From positions 28,392,501 through 28,456,500 of the forward strand of contig NC_092568.1 of the NCBI RefSeq assembly GCF_037975245.1: a stretch of DNA of 64,000 nt, in the 5' to 3' direction. The DNA comes from Apostichopus japonicus. Taxonomy: Eukaryota; Echinodermata; Holothuroidea; Aspidochirotida; Stichopodidae. A program made the translations under genes and the position numbers. The notes under the pieces were generated by a model. It was given only the letters and a program-made list of their open reading frames with translations, was not told the origin of the DNA and did no database searches. Positions 13,601 to 23,100 of this stretch are shown piece after piece (position 1 is the first letter of the stretch; each line of letters opens with the position of its first letter).

Positions 13601-16600
13601 GCAAGGTGAGAGTGATATTCTCTCTTATGCTTCAACCCTTAAAAGTCTTTTATCAAAGTAGGATGTGAAGGTGTAAAGTAATTTATGTAACTTGCTAAAA
13701 GTATCATCAAATATTTGTTATACTTCATTCTTTTCTCAAGCTGACATGTTTTCATCATTATCATCTCAACATATTATATCACTTTTAAATGTATGAAGAA
13801 TTATGGTTCATTAGAGCAAGGAGTTGTGCTCGTTGATTGTATGAAACCTAAATAGAAGATGGAATATGCATGTCAATGTTGAACAGTCTTTGTCACTTCT
13901 GACCAAAAATTCAGTAATTTTCTCATAATTTGATCCAAGTACACAAAACTTATAGGGTTATTACATGCTGTGAGGATTCATACTGATAGTCTACTTGAGT
14001 CAACCCATATCAAGTTAACCTGGTGTTTTCAGGTGACACTATCGGCTTTTGATGAAACTTCATCAGTTTTAGCATTCCATGACATTTACAAGCGGGTTAA
14101 ATTTAGACTGAGTGCTCAAGTCACACAAATTTATGCATGTGATTCTTCTGTCTTTGAACAGCTTTAAGAATTATATGCCGAAAAATCTTCACTGATGGAG
14201 AGGTAAATTTAGGTTATTACGTTATAATGTAATTGTATTAATGAAATATATGGTACGTTCACAGTGGTGCAGAGCCTGGCAGTGATCAAGAAGCCGAGGA
14301 AATTCTAGCCGACCATTTGCTTTGTCTCATCACAAGAGATTACCTGGAATTGCTAAGTGAGAATTATTTTCATAACAGTTATATCTATTACCACTTGAGG
14401 CTTATGTAGTAAGGTTACCATTTATCTGGATTCCCCACCCCAACCCCCCCCCCCCGGACATATCCTCTCAAATCTGGTACCATTTTCATGTTGGTACATA
14501 TCGGAGTAACTTACAGTATGATTGTAGGACTGCCCTGAAGAGTGCAGCCAGGGTAACTCACCCCTGGTGCCATTTTGGTAGAGTGGGTGTTTTATCTGCT
14601 GTACCAGAAGTTGCATACATCTTCAACGGGCAGGAGATCAATAAGGAAGTTCATAGTACTGCTTGATGGTCATCGGTCTTCTCTCAGTCTCCTATCTTCT
14701 AACATTTTAAGGAAAATGATTGCCTAGTCCCTCCTGCCATCTCCCCACCACCTCCCCTCTTCCCAACTTTATCCCACATCTGACCCACTCACCCACCTCC
14801 TGCTTTATATGATTTTCTAAATTCTTGATCTCTCTGTGAAGGACTGGTTCTTATACGTAAGGATGCAGGTGATACTGTGGAGTCTTCAATTGAGATGGAT
14901 GTAGAGGAGGAACAGAAACCCACCGCAAACAGCTCAGAGACAGAGCAGATGGGCACCCTTGGAATTAGTGCAATACAAGATGAGGTAATCCCAGAGAAAT
15001 GTAAATCAGAATTTACATATGTACTTCTAAAAGGTTGAAAAGATGGCTAATACCTGTAGCTTACATGTAATTACTTGTCAGTTTTTTTCAAGAAATTGAA
15101 GATTTCTTGTCCCTTATCCCTGAAGTTTCATGGGTAAAGCACTTTTTATTTTTGGAGATTTCTGAGGTTGTGCAATCCTCTTGATACCTATGTGCCTTTT
15201 ACCTACATCTAGTTTGATGCCTACGTGCCTTCACCTTACCTATAGCTTGATGCCTATGTGCCCTTACCTACATCTAGTTTGATGCCTATGTGCCTTCACC
15301 TTACCTATATAGTTACTGATATTTGTTTTACTTTGCATTGCAGGAACTCTGTCAAAGTATTCTCCTCTTTGTTTATTCTGCAATGTCTTGGAATGATTCC
15401 TTGACAAGCATTCGAAGTGCATTCCTGGCTGGCATTCTCTTACCACAGGTAACAATCTGCTTCTTATGTTTCTGTCTTGTCTCAATCCTTCACCTTCCTG
15501 CCCCCCCCCCCCAAATCCCCATCCACATACTGTTTTTGAAGCCTTTGCATTGCAGCACCAGTTGTTCATTGAATTGTTGGGTGTAAAATTAATTGTTCAA
15601 ATAATCTTTAGCTGAAGCACTGCCCATTAAGATTAAAATATATAGTTTCTATTGTTTTTAATGTTATATCTCTCCACTGTTGTCTTCTGTTTTCTTTTAA
15701 GATTATGGAGAAACATCTTCTACCCGAAGCTGCTGCCCAACTTTTCACGGCAATCCTAAAAGGATTGAGCGTTCATGGACAGTACGAAGCCGTCAAGAAC
15801 CCTCTGATAATGAGGGGGCTACAGCATTATGAAATGATGGTAGGTACTCAAACTACCTGTCTGAGAAGTGGGTAGCCAGATTGTGCAGTCTTCTAAAAGC
15901 TTCTCTCAAACTGCTGTTTTGTGAAAAAGGTACTCAGATTACCAACCTTTAAGAGGGTAATGAAAATACCTTTCCATGAAACAGGAACTCAGACTGTCTA
16001 GCCTTTTGAGTAGGTACTTAAAAAGTTACCTGTCCTGTTATGTTAGATGTTGCTTTATTCAATTCTGTGTACTCAAATCAGTCAATGTTCCAGAAACACA
16101 AATTTGTGTTTTTTTTTTTCATTTCTGTATGTTATATTATGAACTTATTAACAATTTTTGTGTTTTGGTGTTTGTTTGCTATCCTGCTATAGAGACCCAA
16201 GTTCGAGTCAGTAGAAACAGTGTTACGGGATCTTCCAGATGCAAACGGAAGTGAGATTGATCTTTTCCTGAAGCGGTACATTTGCAAGAACCCAAACGTT
16301 AAGTCCCCGACCGAAAAGAAGAAGAAAGAGGCTTTTAAGAAACTGGTAGCTGGTGTCATATCGGTAGGTAGTCTGCTCATGAGGAAAATTTCATTGACTT
16401 TCTTAGATAATTGTTGTAGAGATTAGTTATAGAGAGGTAGGTAGTCTGCTCATGTAGAAAATTTCATGGACTTTCTTAGAGATTTGTTATAGAGATTTGC
16501 TTCCTACGAAAGTTTTGCAGTTGTGCTGTTTGATTGTCATATCTATTTATCATGTTTCGAGTCAGTTTTTCGAAACCACAAATGATTTATGTAGGTAAAT

Positions 16601-16819
16601 GAATTTTACTAGTTTAGTCGTGACCTGGTTTGGAAGTTTATTGTTTGTTTCCGATTTCTCTTCTCTTCTTAACAGAAACCGGTCGGTCAGATGTTTAGGA
16701 GAGAAGTCCACATCAAGAATCTTCCAAAACTCTATAAGCCAACAAAGTTAAAACCGTCAGTAATAGATACCGCTACCTCCAGTGAGGATTTGGCTTTAGT
16801 GTCACTCTTTGCTAATTAA
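1413..16819 (+). CDS. XPO5: Exportin-5 gene, 3' part: 20 exons, 850 codons to the stop
   Basis: Exportin-5 is a karyopherin-beta (HEAT-repeat) nuclear export receptor. With Ran-GTP it carries pre-microRNA hairpins and other double-stranded RNAs through nuclear pores. The 20 exons are 1413-1625, 2851-2941, 3804-3926, 4764-4921, 5294-5389, 5640-5681, 6281-6370, 6645-6844, 7337-7502, 7951-8066, 8367-8467, 8977-9073, 12901-13037, 13476-13605, 14265-14356, 14842-14984, 15344-15448, 15702-15839, 16193-16363 and 16676-16819. They total 2553 bp with all phases compatible. The translation follows human XPO5 (about 1204 aa, recalled) from roughly residue 340 to the C-terminus, with near-identical stretches such as NVRRHA, LILISN and VHIKNLP. 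The 5' exons are off the window. No frameshift or internal stop was seen. Gene identity is firm; single junctions, above all exon 2/3, are less so. Confidence 0.95.
2851..2941 (+). CDS. XPO5: XPO5 exon 2, phase 0-1
   Basis: Acceptor CTCTCTGTAG. Encodes VGMPSRNDHPSCHFSKMDF and then DNDDEFLQFFA, matching the human segment with SKTDSPSCEYSRFDFDSDED. Donor A|GTACGT at 2942. An alternative donor at 2946 (AC|GTAACC) also keeps frame if exon 3 starts at 3811 instead of 3804. The 862-bp intron after it shows no recognisable element. Confidence 0.88.
3804..3926 (+). CDS. XPO5: XPO5 exon 3, phase 1-1
   Basis: Encodes HRSHQVDIIRKIATHNPSL and FDAAGEWLLQLLLAPLELEE, aligning with the human MRLACRLDP...MAGEWL region. 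The acceptor used here is TTCAATAAAG at 3803. The better-looking CAG at 3810 is in frame only with the alternative exon 2 donor. Donor GG|GTAAAT. No other element seen in the 837-bp intron that follows. Confidence 0.85.
4764..4921 (+). CDS. XPO5: XPO5 exon 4, phase 1-0
   Basis: Acceptor CTATTGCAG and donor AAA|GTGAGC. SPSWHHWDALTSFMDSV matches human SPSFVQWEAMTLFLESV, and LKLLHSALDADIK matches LLQMVLNFDTK. Confidence 0.9.
5128..5226 (+). pseudogene. Truncated duplicate of XPO5 exon 5 (ghost exon)
   Basis: From 5162 the sequence TAGGATCCTTTGATA and the following roughly 55 bases nearly repeat the acceptor and first 20 codons of the real exon 5 (5294-5389). The copy reads on to SALFPSL and then meets a TAG at 5224-5226 with no good donor. 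The upstream flank AGTAACATTCAGACGCATATTAA (5128 on) is also duplicated with few changes at about 5239, so this is a local tandem duplication, not a retrocopy. Confidence 0.8.
5294..5389 (+). CDS. XPO5: XPO5 exon 5, phase 0-0
   Basis: Acceptor TTCCTTAG and donor AAG|GTTTGT, 32 codons. DPLILSCVLTCVSALFP is almost the same as human DPLILSCVLTNVSALFP. A broken copy of its 5' two thirds lies 130 bp upstream. Confidence 0.92.
5640..5681 (+). CDS. XPO5: XPO5 micro-exon 6 (42 bp), phase 0-0
   Basis: Acceptor TTCATTATAG and donor AAG|GTCAGT bracket exactly 14 codons (LFAAAVYSLPGQTK). This equals the length of the human segment LFSSVTFETVEESK between the same neighbours. Too short to be found as an open frame. 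Confidence 0.85.
5916..6246 (+). repeat. 30-bp minisatellite, 11 units, in XPO5 intron
   Basis: Eleven units of about 30 bp built around AGTATTCCTTAATGAGTCAT, followed by ACTAGATGAA or ACTAGATTAA. Nine units contain the heptamer TGAGTCA, the AP-1 (bZIP) consensus. Units ending at 6060 and 6120 have TTAGTCA instead. The array stops 35 bp before exon 7. Confidence 0.97.
6281..6370 (+). CDS. XPO5: XPO5 exon 7, phase 0-0
   Basis: Acceptor TGTCCTTAG and donor GTG|GTAAGT. RTRPVQNVRRHAICGLIRMC aligns with human RTRAVRNVRRHACSSIIKMC, one of the best conserved blocks. Confidence 0.93.
6645..6844 (+). CDS. XPO5: XPO5 exon 8, phase 0-2
   Basis: Acceptor AACCCTTCAG and donor CA|GTAAGT. LTKLEKVNLYETLILISNEF matches human LTQMEKCALMEALVLISNQF. 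The exon covers about 66 residues of HEAT-repeat helices. Confidence 0.95.
7337..7502 (+). CDS. XPO5: XPO5 exon 9, phase 2-0
   Basis: Acceptor TTGTTGTAG and donor CAA|GTGAGT. The split Gln codon is completed from exon 8. NRAHITTCLTHILAVMKRSC aligns with human NRARMSFCVYSILGVVKRTC. Confidence 0.92.
7951..8066 (+). CDS. XPO5: XPO5 exon 10, phase 0-2
   Basis: Acceptor TTACGCAG and donor TG|GTGAGA. EAKNGGFVKGCLADGRPILM corresponds to human EAKAGGFVVGYTSSGNPIFR. The split Trp codon is completed in the next exon. Confidence 0.92.
8367..8467 (+). CDS. XPO5: XPO5 exon 11, phase 2-1
   Basis: Acceptor TGCTTGCAG and donor TTAG|GTTAGT. TLNTIWTPDVQAKV matches human THNTLYAPEMLAKM, and EKHAILG matches EKSAILG. 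Confidence 0.92.
8977..9073 (+). CDS. XPO5: XPO5 exon 12, phase 1-2
   Basis: Acceptor CCATCTCAG and donor TT|GTAAGT. Encodes ASPSFADGLELPANRPMAEK and then TQSFLHNIHDQ, in the place of the human LPQPLLELNDSP...RMQRFFSTLYE segment. The 3.8-kb intron after it contains an antisense LINE. Confidence 0.88.
9337..12130 (-). mobile_element. 5'-truncated L1/Tx1-type LINE with 12-bp target-site duplication
   Basis: A retrotransposed copy inserted antisense to XPO5. GTGTTCAATTCT occurs at 9337-9348 and again at 12119-12130 as a perfect target-site duplication. Next to the left copy is a T-rich tract interrupted by single Cs (about 9346-9383), the poly-A tail read from the other strand. The 5' end is truncated inside the reading frame, so the endonuclease domain is absent. 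Intact duplication and intact frame suggest a recent insertion. Confidence 0.93.
9466..12118 (-). CDS. LINE ORF2 fragment: reverse transcriptase plus C-terminal CCHC knuckle
   Basis: One uninterrupted frame of about 884 element codons (886 counted from 12126, which includes two flanking codons). Reverse-transcriptase blocks in order: NNWRPISLLN (about 161-170), IDFEKAFDSV (231-240), GCRQGDPLSP (288-297) and catalytic YADD (332-335). Near the C-terminus, CTFC at 770-773 with His782 and Cys787 forms a C-x2-C-x8-H-x4-C knuckle typical of this LINE group. The protein would prime and copy its own RNA at the target site, but the missing N-terminal endonuclease makes this copy unable to move on its own. 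The first residue is not a real start; translation once began upstream of the truncation. Clade assignment (Tx1/L1) rests on motif style. Confidence 0.92.
12190..12478. repeat. Interspersed repeat, copy 1, with partial internal duplicate
   Basis: 12273-12478 is about 90% identical to 14505-14708, sharing CCCTGAAGAGTGCAGCCAGG, CCCCTGGTGCCATT and TTCATAGTACTG. A shorter divergent copy of its first part (CCCTGAAGAGCGCAG, TATCTGCTGTATCAGAAGTTG) lies at 12198-12271. No reading frame and no terminal repeats recognised; family unknown. Confidence 0.85.
12901..13037 (+). CDS. XPO5: XPO5 exon 13, phase 2-1, ends at an AT-AC donor
   Basis: Acceptor TTCCTTTTAG. CHIFATACQCLGYEFYSPNG aligns with human FHILGKAGPSMQQDFYTVED. 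Reading ends at ATT ATT C, followed by ATATCCTTTTT, the U12-type AT-AC 5' splice consensus. The nearest GT downstream (13055) does not join in frame to the next exon. Confidence 0.88.
13038..13475 (+). other. U12-type AT-AC intron of XPO5
   Basis: The intron begins ATATCCTTTTT and ends GATAC. The branch-site-like TCCTTGAC (13453-13460) places its A about 16 nt before the 3' end. Splicing C|GG yields Arg and joins RNII to RVVLKHLVKYCPQE, which aligns without gaps to human PMLRVFVKPLVLFCPPE. All three minor-spliceosome signals are present. Confidence 0.85.
13476..13605 (+). CDS. XPO5: XPO5 exon 14, phase 1-2
   Basis: Starts after the AC acceptor and ends at AG|GTGAGA. KYCPQECYTSHLIPILKR matches human LFCPPEHYEALVSPILGP, and RLSQEW matches RLSQKW. 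Confidence 0.9.
14265..14356 (+). CDS. XPO5: XPO5 exon 15, phase 2-1
   Basis: Acceptor CGTTCACAG and donor A|GTGAGA. QEAEEILADHLLCLITRDYL aligns with human QEMLEEQLVRMLTREVMDL. Preceded by an acidic, poorly conserved linker. Confidence 0.88.
14505..14708. repeat. Interspersed repeat, copy 2
   Basis: About 90% identical to 12273-12478 in the same orientation. It begins at AGTAACTTACA and ends after CTCCTATCTTCTAACATTTT. It lies in the intron between XPO5 exons 15 and 16. Confidence 0.85.
14842..14984 (+). CDS. XPO5: XPO5 exon 16, phase 1-0 (acidic linker)
   Basis: Acceptor CTGTGAAG and donor GAG|GTAATC. After LVLIRKDAGDTVESS comes an acidic stretch (EMDVEEEQKP), in the position of the human acidic loop ADGDDEEMMA. 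The acceptor has a modest pyrimidine tract, but phase and position fit. Confidence 0.85.
15180..15310. repeat. Short tandem repeat, four units of about 32 bp
   Basis: TTGATGCCTATGTGCC is followed alternately by CTTACCTACATCTAG and TTCACCTTACCTATAG, making two dimers of about 65 bp. It ends about 33 bp before exon 17. Confidence 0.85.
15344..15448 (+). CDS. XPO5: XPO5 exon 17, phase 0-0
   Basis: Acceptor CATTGCAG and donor CAG|GTAACA, 35 codons. LCQSILLFVYSAMSWNDSLT aligns with human VCTALLITAFNSLAWKDTLS. Confidence 0.92.
15702..15839 (+). CDS. XPO5: XPO5 exon 18, phase 0-0
   Basis: Acceptor TTCTTTTAAG and donor ATG|GTAGGT, 46 codons. AAQLFTAILKGLSVHGQYEA aligns with human VTWLFTSVLKGLQMHGQHDG. 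Confidence 0.93.
16193..16363 (+). CDS. XPO5: XPO5 exon 19, phase 0-0
   Basis: Acceptor CCTGCTATAG and donor TCG|GTAGGT. The lysine-rich KKKKEAFKKLVAGVIS matches human KRRKDQFKRLIAGCIG. A 73-bp tandem duplication starting at its last base repeats the donor at 16437. Confidence 0.93.
16676..16819 (+). CDS. XPO5: XPO5 last exon with stop
   Basis: Acceptor TCTTCTTAACAG. KPVGQMFRREVHIKNLPKLY matches human KPLGEQFRKEVHIKNLPSLF. The C-terminus runs through SEDLALVSLFAN to TAA at 16817-16819, paralleling the human end GGGLATIFEP. Confidence 0.95.
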   Translation, partial: KPVGQMFRREVHIKNLPKLYKPTKLKPSVIDTATSSEDLALVSLFAN

Positions 16820-17563
16820 TGGAAGATGATAAGTAGAGACTTTCATGAAAAAGACTGGCGGCCATCTCACGGATGAGAAGTGATTAGTGAAACCAGTTAT
16901 CAAGGATCTTTGCAAATGAAGGGTTACCAGACGTTTGGATTTCCCTTGACGTGTCCTTTTCTTACTGGCTTACGTTGTCTTCCGGGCGGCTTTATGATAT
17001 TGCTTATAATATCCGGATTTTAAATATCTTCAACCAAGTCTGCCAAATGTGACCAACCTGCGTGCGTATTGGTGAGGGCGTAAATAGTGTGAAGTGAGGC
17101 ACTGCTCTAACAACACATGCCAGCAGTGCCATCCGTAACACTTCTCAATGCATAAGAACACCTTTTGGTTTACATTACTCGAGCTACAAATGTCTGTGAC
17201 AAGTTTACCTCTAGTTAGGGCATCCAGAACATAAAATTGCCATGAATCTCTCAAAATGTCGTTCCATCAAATTGTGTTTCTTGCAGAACAAAATTAATTA
17301 TGATTAGTTGCTAGGATATATGTTCTTACATAAAAAAGTAATAACATTTTGGATTGAATTATGAAATTTTGTTTCACCCATGGTATAAGGCTACAAATAC
17401 GGCATCATTTTTTAGCAAGAGGCTGTGCCTATGCTTACAAAGTCTTTTACGCTCAGTTTCCATGTCAACGTTAAAAAACATGATGCTGTCGTTGCTAGTG
17501 GATATTAGTCTTGTTTAGAGGTGTTATATGAACTATGCTGCCATTTAAGAATAAGGAAATAAA
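16820..17563 (+). other. Probable XPO5 3' UTR to first AATAAA
   Basis: No coding frame of interest. The first canonical polyadenylation hexamer after the stop is AATAAA at 17558-17563, followed by T/G-containing sequence. The true cleavage site needs transcript data; further AATAAA-like hexamers lie near 18080. Confidence 0.4.
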
Positions 17564-19250
17564 TGTCACATCTTGTGACTGAATGAGAGAAAGAGAAGTT
17601 GTTGCAGCTATATAATAGCAAGTGTACATTCATAGCAGGTTGATGTCACATAGCACGGTTAGATTATCTGTTCTACGGTTTTCCTCTTTTAACCTATTAG
17701 CAAGGCCTCCAAATGTCCATTATGCCTGGTTTGCTTTTCTTTGTTTGGCATTGCAATGCATTGATAACTTCCAAGGGTTCATGTTCTTGAGATACAATGC
17801 ATTAGAGATCTCACAATTAAGTGTCACAGGAAAGATTCAACAGAATTTTTTAATTTTACTCCTGCTCACCTTTGCAAACAATGTGAAAGTTGTTTGTAGT
17901 GGATAAAAGGAAAACAGTATGCAATAACATGATAACGGAGACACTATCCACCTCAATGAGAGAATGAGAGAATTTGATTTAACAGTGTTGTATAAGTGAT
18001 GTCAATGTTAATCAGTAATGTAAAGTAAAATGATCATTATTTTCTGTTTTTGTAAATGTTTTTCACTTAACAGCAAAGAATAAAAAAAGAATAAATGCAA
18101 AGAATCCAACTTAAAAGTTGTACTTTTTTCATGTTTAAATGTATCTTGAAAAAAACTGGACATAGGTTCTATATATACTAATAACAAAGAAAATAACATT
18201 AGATTACTGAAGCAATCAACTTTATCTTTTCAAGAACAATTATCTGTGTGCCTTAGCAGCAAGCGCCTAAAAAGTAATTGGTAATAGAAAATAGTCCAGA
18301 GGTAAATTATTTTTGCTTGTAAAAGAGGAACGGTCTTTAGTTTGTTGATGAAACAACATTTGTTAGCATCTAGTTGACTTTTTGGTAGCAAAGATATAAC
18401 TGTAAATGAAAGTCTCCAATATGGAAATTTCATTAGGATACTTAAAAGGTATTCCTCATTTACACATCAAAAAATGAATTAACGATGATATGAAGTATCC
18501 TTCAACGAGTTGAGGAAAAACACTATAGTCTGATCATTAAGTAATTTCTCTATGAGAAAGTTCTTCCTTGTGGCTAAATATCATATATGTATAATGTTTG
18601 TCCAATGTAACAATTTTAATACTGCACTATACATTAACCTACACATGGTCGATCTGGGAATGATTTCAAATTGTCATTCGATACCTTTGCATGATTAAGT
18701 TACTAATTGTTGAATACATTCTAGCTGAAGATTTTCATGTTGCATTACTTTAAACATTAACATGAGCTTGGCTATCATCAAACTCTGGTCTCTTATTTCG
18801 AAAGTGAACATAATTTATTCAAAATTTCGAATTTTCTAATAGTTCAAAATACTCTGCACAACTTCACAATTCATCTCATCTCAGGAATCCTCAATGTATT
18901 CTTAACAGATTACATAAACAGGCATTAAGCCTCTAATTTGATGATAGCCAAATTTGCATTAAGTTGTCTCCTTGATCTCCTAAGTGTCATCTGTAATGGG
19001 AAAATGTGATCACAGAGGATAGATTTTGGTTTCAGGCAAAGAGAGAATGTCTCTTCTTGAGAATTCAAAGACAAAACAATTAGCCGCATATTTAGAGGCC
19101 ATCTCTACGTCATTCCAGCAAAACGTAGAAAATAGAGATATTTGTTTACCCAGAACAGCAGGAAAGGACTACTGTTATATATTTAATATACAATATATTG
19201 AACTATCTCTATAAATCTGTTAAAAACAATAATAATAGTAATAATAGCTG
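17564..19250. other. Intergenic gap between convergent XPO5 and DYNC2LI1
   Basis: AT-rich sequence between the two 3' ends. I see no gene or repeat family here. On the minus strand the nearest AATAAA downstream of the DYNC2LI1 stop is at 19256-19251, next to a short (AAT)n tract. Confidence 0.4.
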
Positions 19251-20080
19251 TTTATTAACACACTAACAAATATTAGACACATGAAAGACACACTTAATTC
19301 AAATACATTTGGTGTATTGTGAAATTCATAAACAGAACAAGTGCTTTTACAAGAATATGTTGGGGCCATATCCCTGGATATGCTTTCCTCTCCGTCTAAA
19401 GAATTTCCTTTAGAGAACCTCGCTTTCCCTACCTATCTTTAATGTATGCTCAATAAGATATAGCCCCATCTGTTGAATTATCTTTTGTTTGTACTGAGCT
19501 ATCTTTCCACATGACTTGTATGAAGCTATCTTGTATGAAGTCCTATTTCCACTCCTGAGAGGCATGAAACAGGTTCTCTACAGAAAATGATACATTCTAA
19601 TGTATTCCTATTAAATGGTGACCTGTTTATATACACAGCTACAAACGTCTATATACTTATAGAGCAGCAACAATTTTCACAGTTAAGACACTGTTGGTAT
19701 CATTTCATTAATAGTACCATTTTCAAATTAAAAGTTTTGTCGAACAAAGAAATTGTGAACTTTGAAAGTCTAGCTTCGTATCATACATCAGGACTATTTC
19801 AGTTGCTACAACAACATCTGACAAATGTTAAGCTGTGACCATGATAAATATATCAAATATAGAAACAAACATTTTCACATTTCTAGATTAGTCTGACAGA
19901 ACTGAACACTGACCAGACTTCAAAAGTAAAACTATCATCATAGCTTTTGCTCAATCCACAGATCTGTGTGGGTCTACCATTGCAAGGACTGATAAATTAT
20001 TGTGCTACTTCTGACAGGACCCAAACCAAACCACCAGGAGATGGAAAACACTTCGCTGCTACTGTGACTGTCAGAGATCC

Positions 20081-20161
20081 TCAGCTGACATCACCCATTG
20101 GTCCTGCAAGTTGATTAGTCTTGGCTTTCCTTTCGAGTTTCTTTTTATATTTCTCTAGTTC
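20081..20161 (-). CDS. DYNC2LI1: DYNC2LI1 exon 13 (last) with stop
   Basis: Acceptor TTATTTCAG. Encodes [20 protein letters not shown] and a short tail, then TGA at 20083-20081. Basic, likely helical; parallels human LELEQYKRSSSK. Confidence 0.9.
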   Translation of the reverse strand, partial: ELEKYKKKLERKAKTNQLAGPMGDVS

Positions 20162-23100
20162 CTGAAATAATGATTAATAAACAAATTAATATTGGAGAGA
20201 GAGAAGGAAAGAAAGCAAAATATTTATGCTTCACAGTTCTACAAACTGTCTTAATTCCAAACAATTTATTTTCAACATCTTTTCACAAATGGTTATTAAG
20301 TTCAAAAGTCATCTGGTTTCATGTATCCTGTTCACAAATTACCTCTAAAATTGAATCTTTGTCAATCACAAAGAAATCGACATTTAAAGCAACTGGTTGA
20401 GTTTGCAGAGTAACTTTCCTGGTCAATCAATATCACCCTGAGAATTTATGTTGATAGTTTAATTGAATAAATCATTTGTTTATTTTCATCAGAAACATCA
20501 TTGCATGATCTTTTTAGATATAGACTTTTCACTCATTCAACTACTGATGTAAGTTACTAGTTGCTAACAATACTTAAAGGTCACAATATTGTCCCCAAAC
20601 ATTGTTATCTGTATCTCCAACCCCCAATTCAAAGAAATCAGATAAATGGAGATTGACAATTCCAAAAGTACATTTCTGACCATCCTAGTCTTGCTAAATT
20701 TTTGCACAGATATTAAAAAGAATGAAGTTACACAAATCAATGTCTTAGTGAAGAAAAGTGTTCTGGGATTGGCAGGTCAAAGCAAGGCTTGAGAAATGGT
20801 GATATTCCATGTCTTTTAATGGAATTTGTAGGTAATCTAGATGATTTATGAAAGGAAGGCTTTGCATATGTAATATTCTCCCTGTATTTTTTAGAACAAC
20901 AAGTGTTTACTTCAGCTTTCAATACACTTCCAAAAACTTTCTTTTCCTTCAGATTCTCTTCTCTTCCATTGGGTTGAACACTGTAATTTTTTTATATCAT
21001 AAGAAAATAATAATAATACTCAACATAGTAGCATAAGTAAGTTCAATGTCAGTATGTTTATTAATTACATCATAAAAAAATGACAAGCTCAAGGTTTTGC
21101 ACAATAAAGTACTCATTTCATTCACAAAATCATAACACACAATCTCATGTTCAAATCAGCCACAATAACTGAATTTGACGGTACAAGTCCACACACGGTC
21201 CAGTTTTTACATAGCAAACACATCACAGGGCATTCTACATCACTCCATGCAAGTGGCTCCAGTTCTGGACTGCATCGACAGCCTGCCTCCATTTTAATAT
21301 TACCTTATCCTTCTGAGCTCTGACATTGTCCACAGCTGATTCTCGATATTGGGGGTCCTTAGACGGATCAGCTGCCATCTCCTTTTCTACAGCCTGTTTG
21401 AAAAATGAAAAAACAAAAGAAAGTCAGAAAAAGATTTAAAGAGTGTGAAGACTCACGCAAAAAGAAACGTCTAATGCCGGTAATCTGACCTAGTTTTGAA
21501 TGAGGTGTAACAGAAGTGTAAGACACCACCATCGATCCCAGAAAATACTACACACACAGCTTGCTACCGTCGGTATTAGACACTAGTGTACAGTCAATAC
21601 ATACAGCTGTGGTCAATACCCACAGCACAGTGAACAAATGATACAGCGATGGACATCTCAGGTCCAGCTAAAGATATCAAGGTATCACGTTTCACTACTG
21701 TCTGCATTTTGTAGCGACACAAACAAAACGTCACTTGCAAGTAACAGAAAGTTAACTTTTTCAGATGGCCGACCGCGTTTTGGGGCGAGTCTTCAATGCC
21801 TTTAAATAAAAACTAATTTGCAAAAAATACAAACTCTTTATTCATTTTAATAAGATCATAATCTGTTTTCACCTCCTGGGGAAACACTGCAGTAAAGGCT
21901 TGCTTCCAGAGTTCCAATGGAGTTCTGGCATTACCCCTCCCAATATCGTCTCCCTTCACTGGGGGTAAACCTGAAAATAATAAGAAAGTAAATTTGACAG
22001 ACTGTCAAATATAATACAGATCGGAAATGGCGCTGAGTACGCGGCCACAAGTTCAATCATCACAATCTTTTGAAGTGACATGGATTCACTTTAAAGTGTA
22101 ACGAAGGTATGACTTGTGTCAGATTAGTATTGAAAGTATGATGTGTCATGATGTGTAGTATGATGTGTCAGATTAGTATGATGTGTAGTATTGAGTATTA
22201 TGTGTAGTATTTTATGTGTAGTATATTGTAGTATGTGTAGTATATTGTGTAGATGTGTAGTATGATGTGATTAGTATCATGTAGTATGATGTGTCAGATT
22301 AGTATTGAAAGGTATACAACAAAGCCAGGATATGATTCAGCAGATAGTTACATGGTTTGGTCCAATGGATATTAATGATGGTAGGAGCAATGTACTTAGT
22401 GAGGACACCATTACCGTGAGATCTGTGTTTCATCCTGGAACAGTTCACTGTTGTTGAAATGATCAACAACCGTACAAGACATTTCAAACCTTAGTATCGT
22501 GTACTTCATTTATCCAGGAAGTTCGGAACTAACATTTTCTTTTCCTATCTCTTGTCCCATTTTTCGGTGGTTGAAATCTGAAAGCCTAATCTTAACCACA
22601 ATGAAAGCGTTTAATAATTATTAAGCTTACCTATAACATCCATGCCATCACTACCAGCAGTTATAGAGATTGGCTTATTGTGGTCTTGCACGCCTTGTTT
22701 AATGCTGTTAACGAAGAAAAACAAAACCTGCACTAAAAAAAACATGATTAAAAAATAATAACTTGTGAGAGAGACTTTGAACATATGTTATCCACACTAA
22801 CTTCAACTAAATTTAACTTAAATAATTCTTTTCGACCACAGAAATTTAAAGCTCCATTGGGATGATTCAAGTTAGTGATTCCACATTCAATAAGTTCAAT
22901 GTCACATTTGTTACTCATGTATACTTCAAAACTATCCCCTCAGTGCAATGGTGGTTGTACAGATCCTACTGTACATATGGACAACTAGGTATATCATACA
23001 CATAGACCCGTGCAAAGAAAATACAGGGTCACAGTCTAAATTGACTTCTTCATTCAACAGAGCAACAGACATCTTACTGAAAAAAACACATTTTGTCTAA

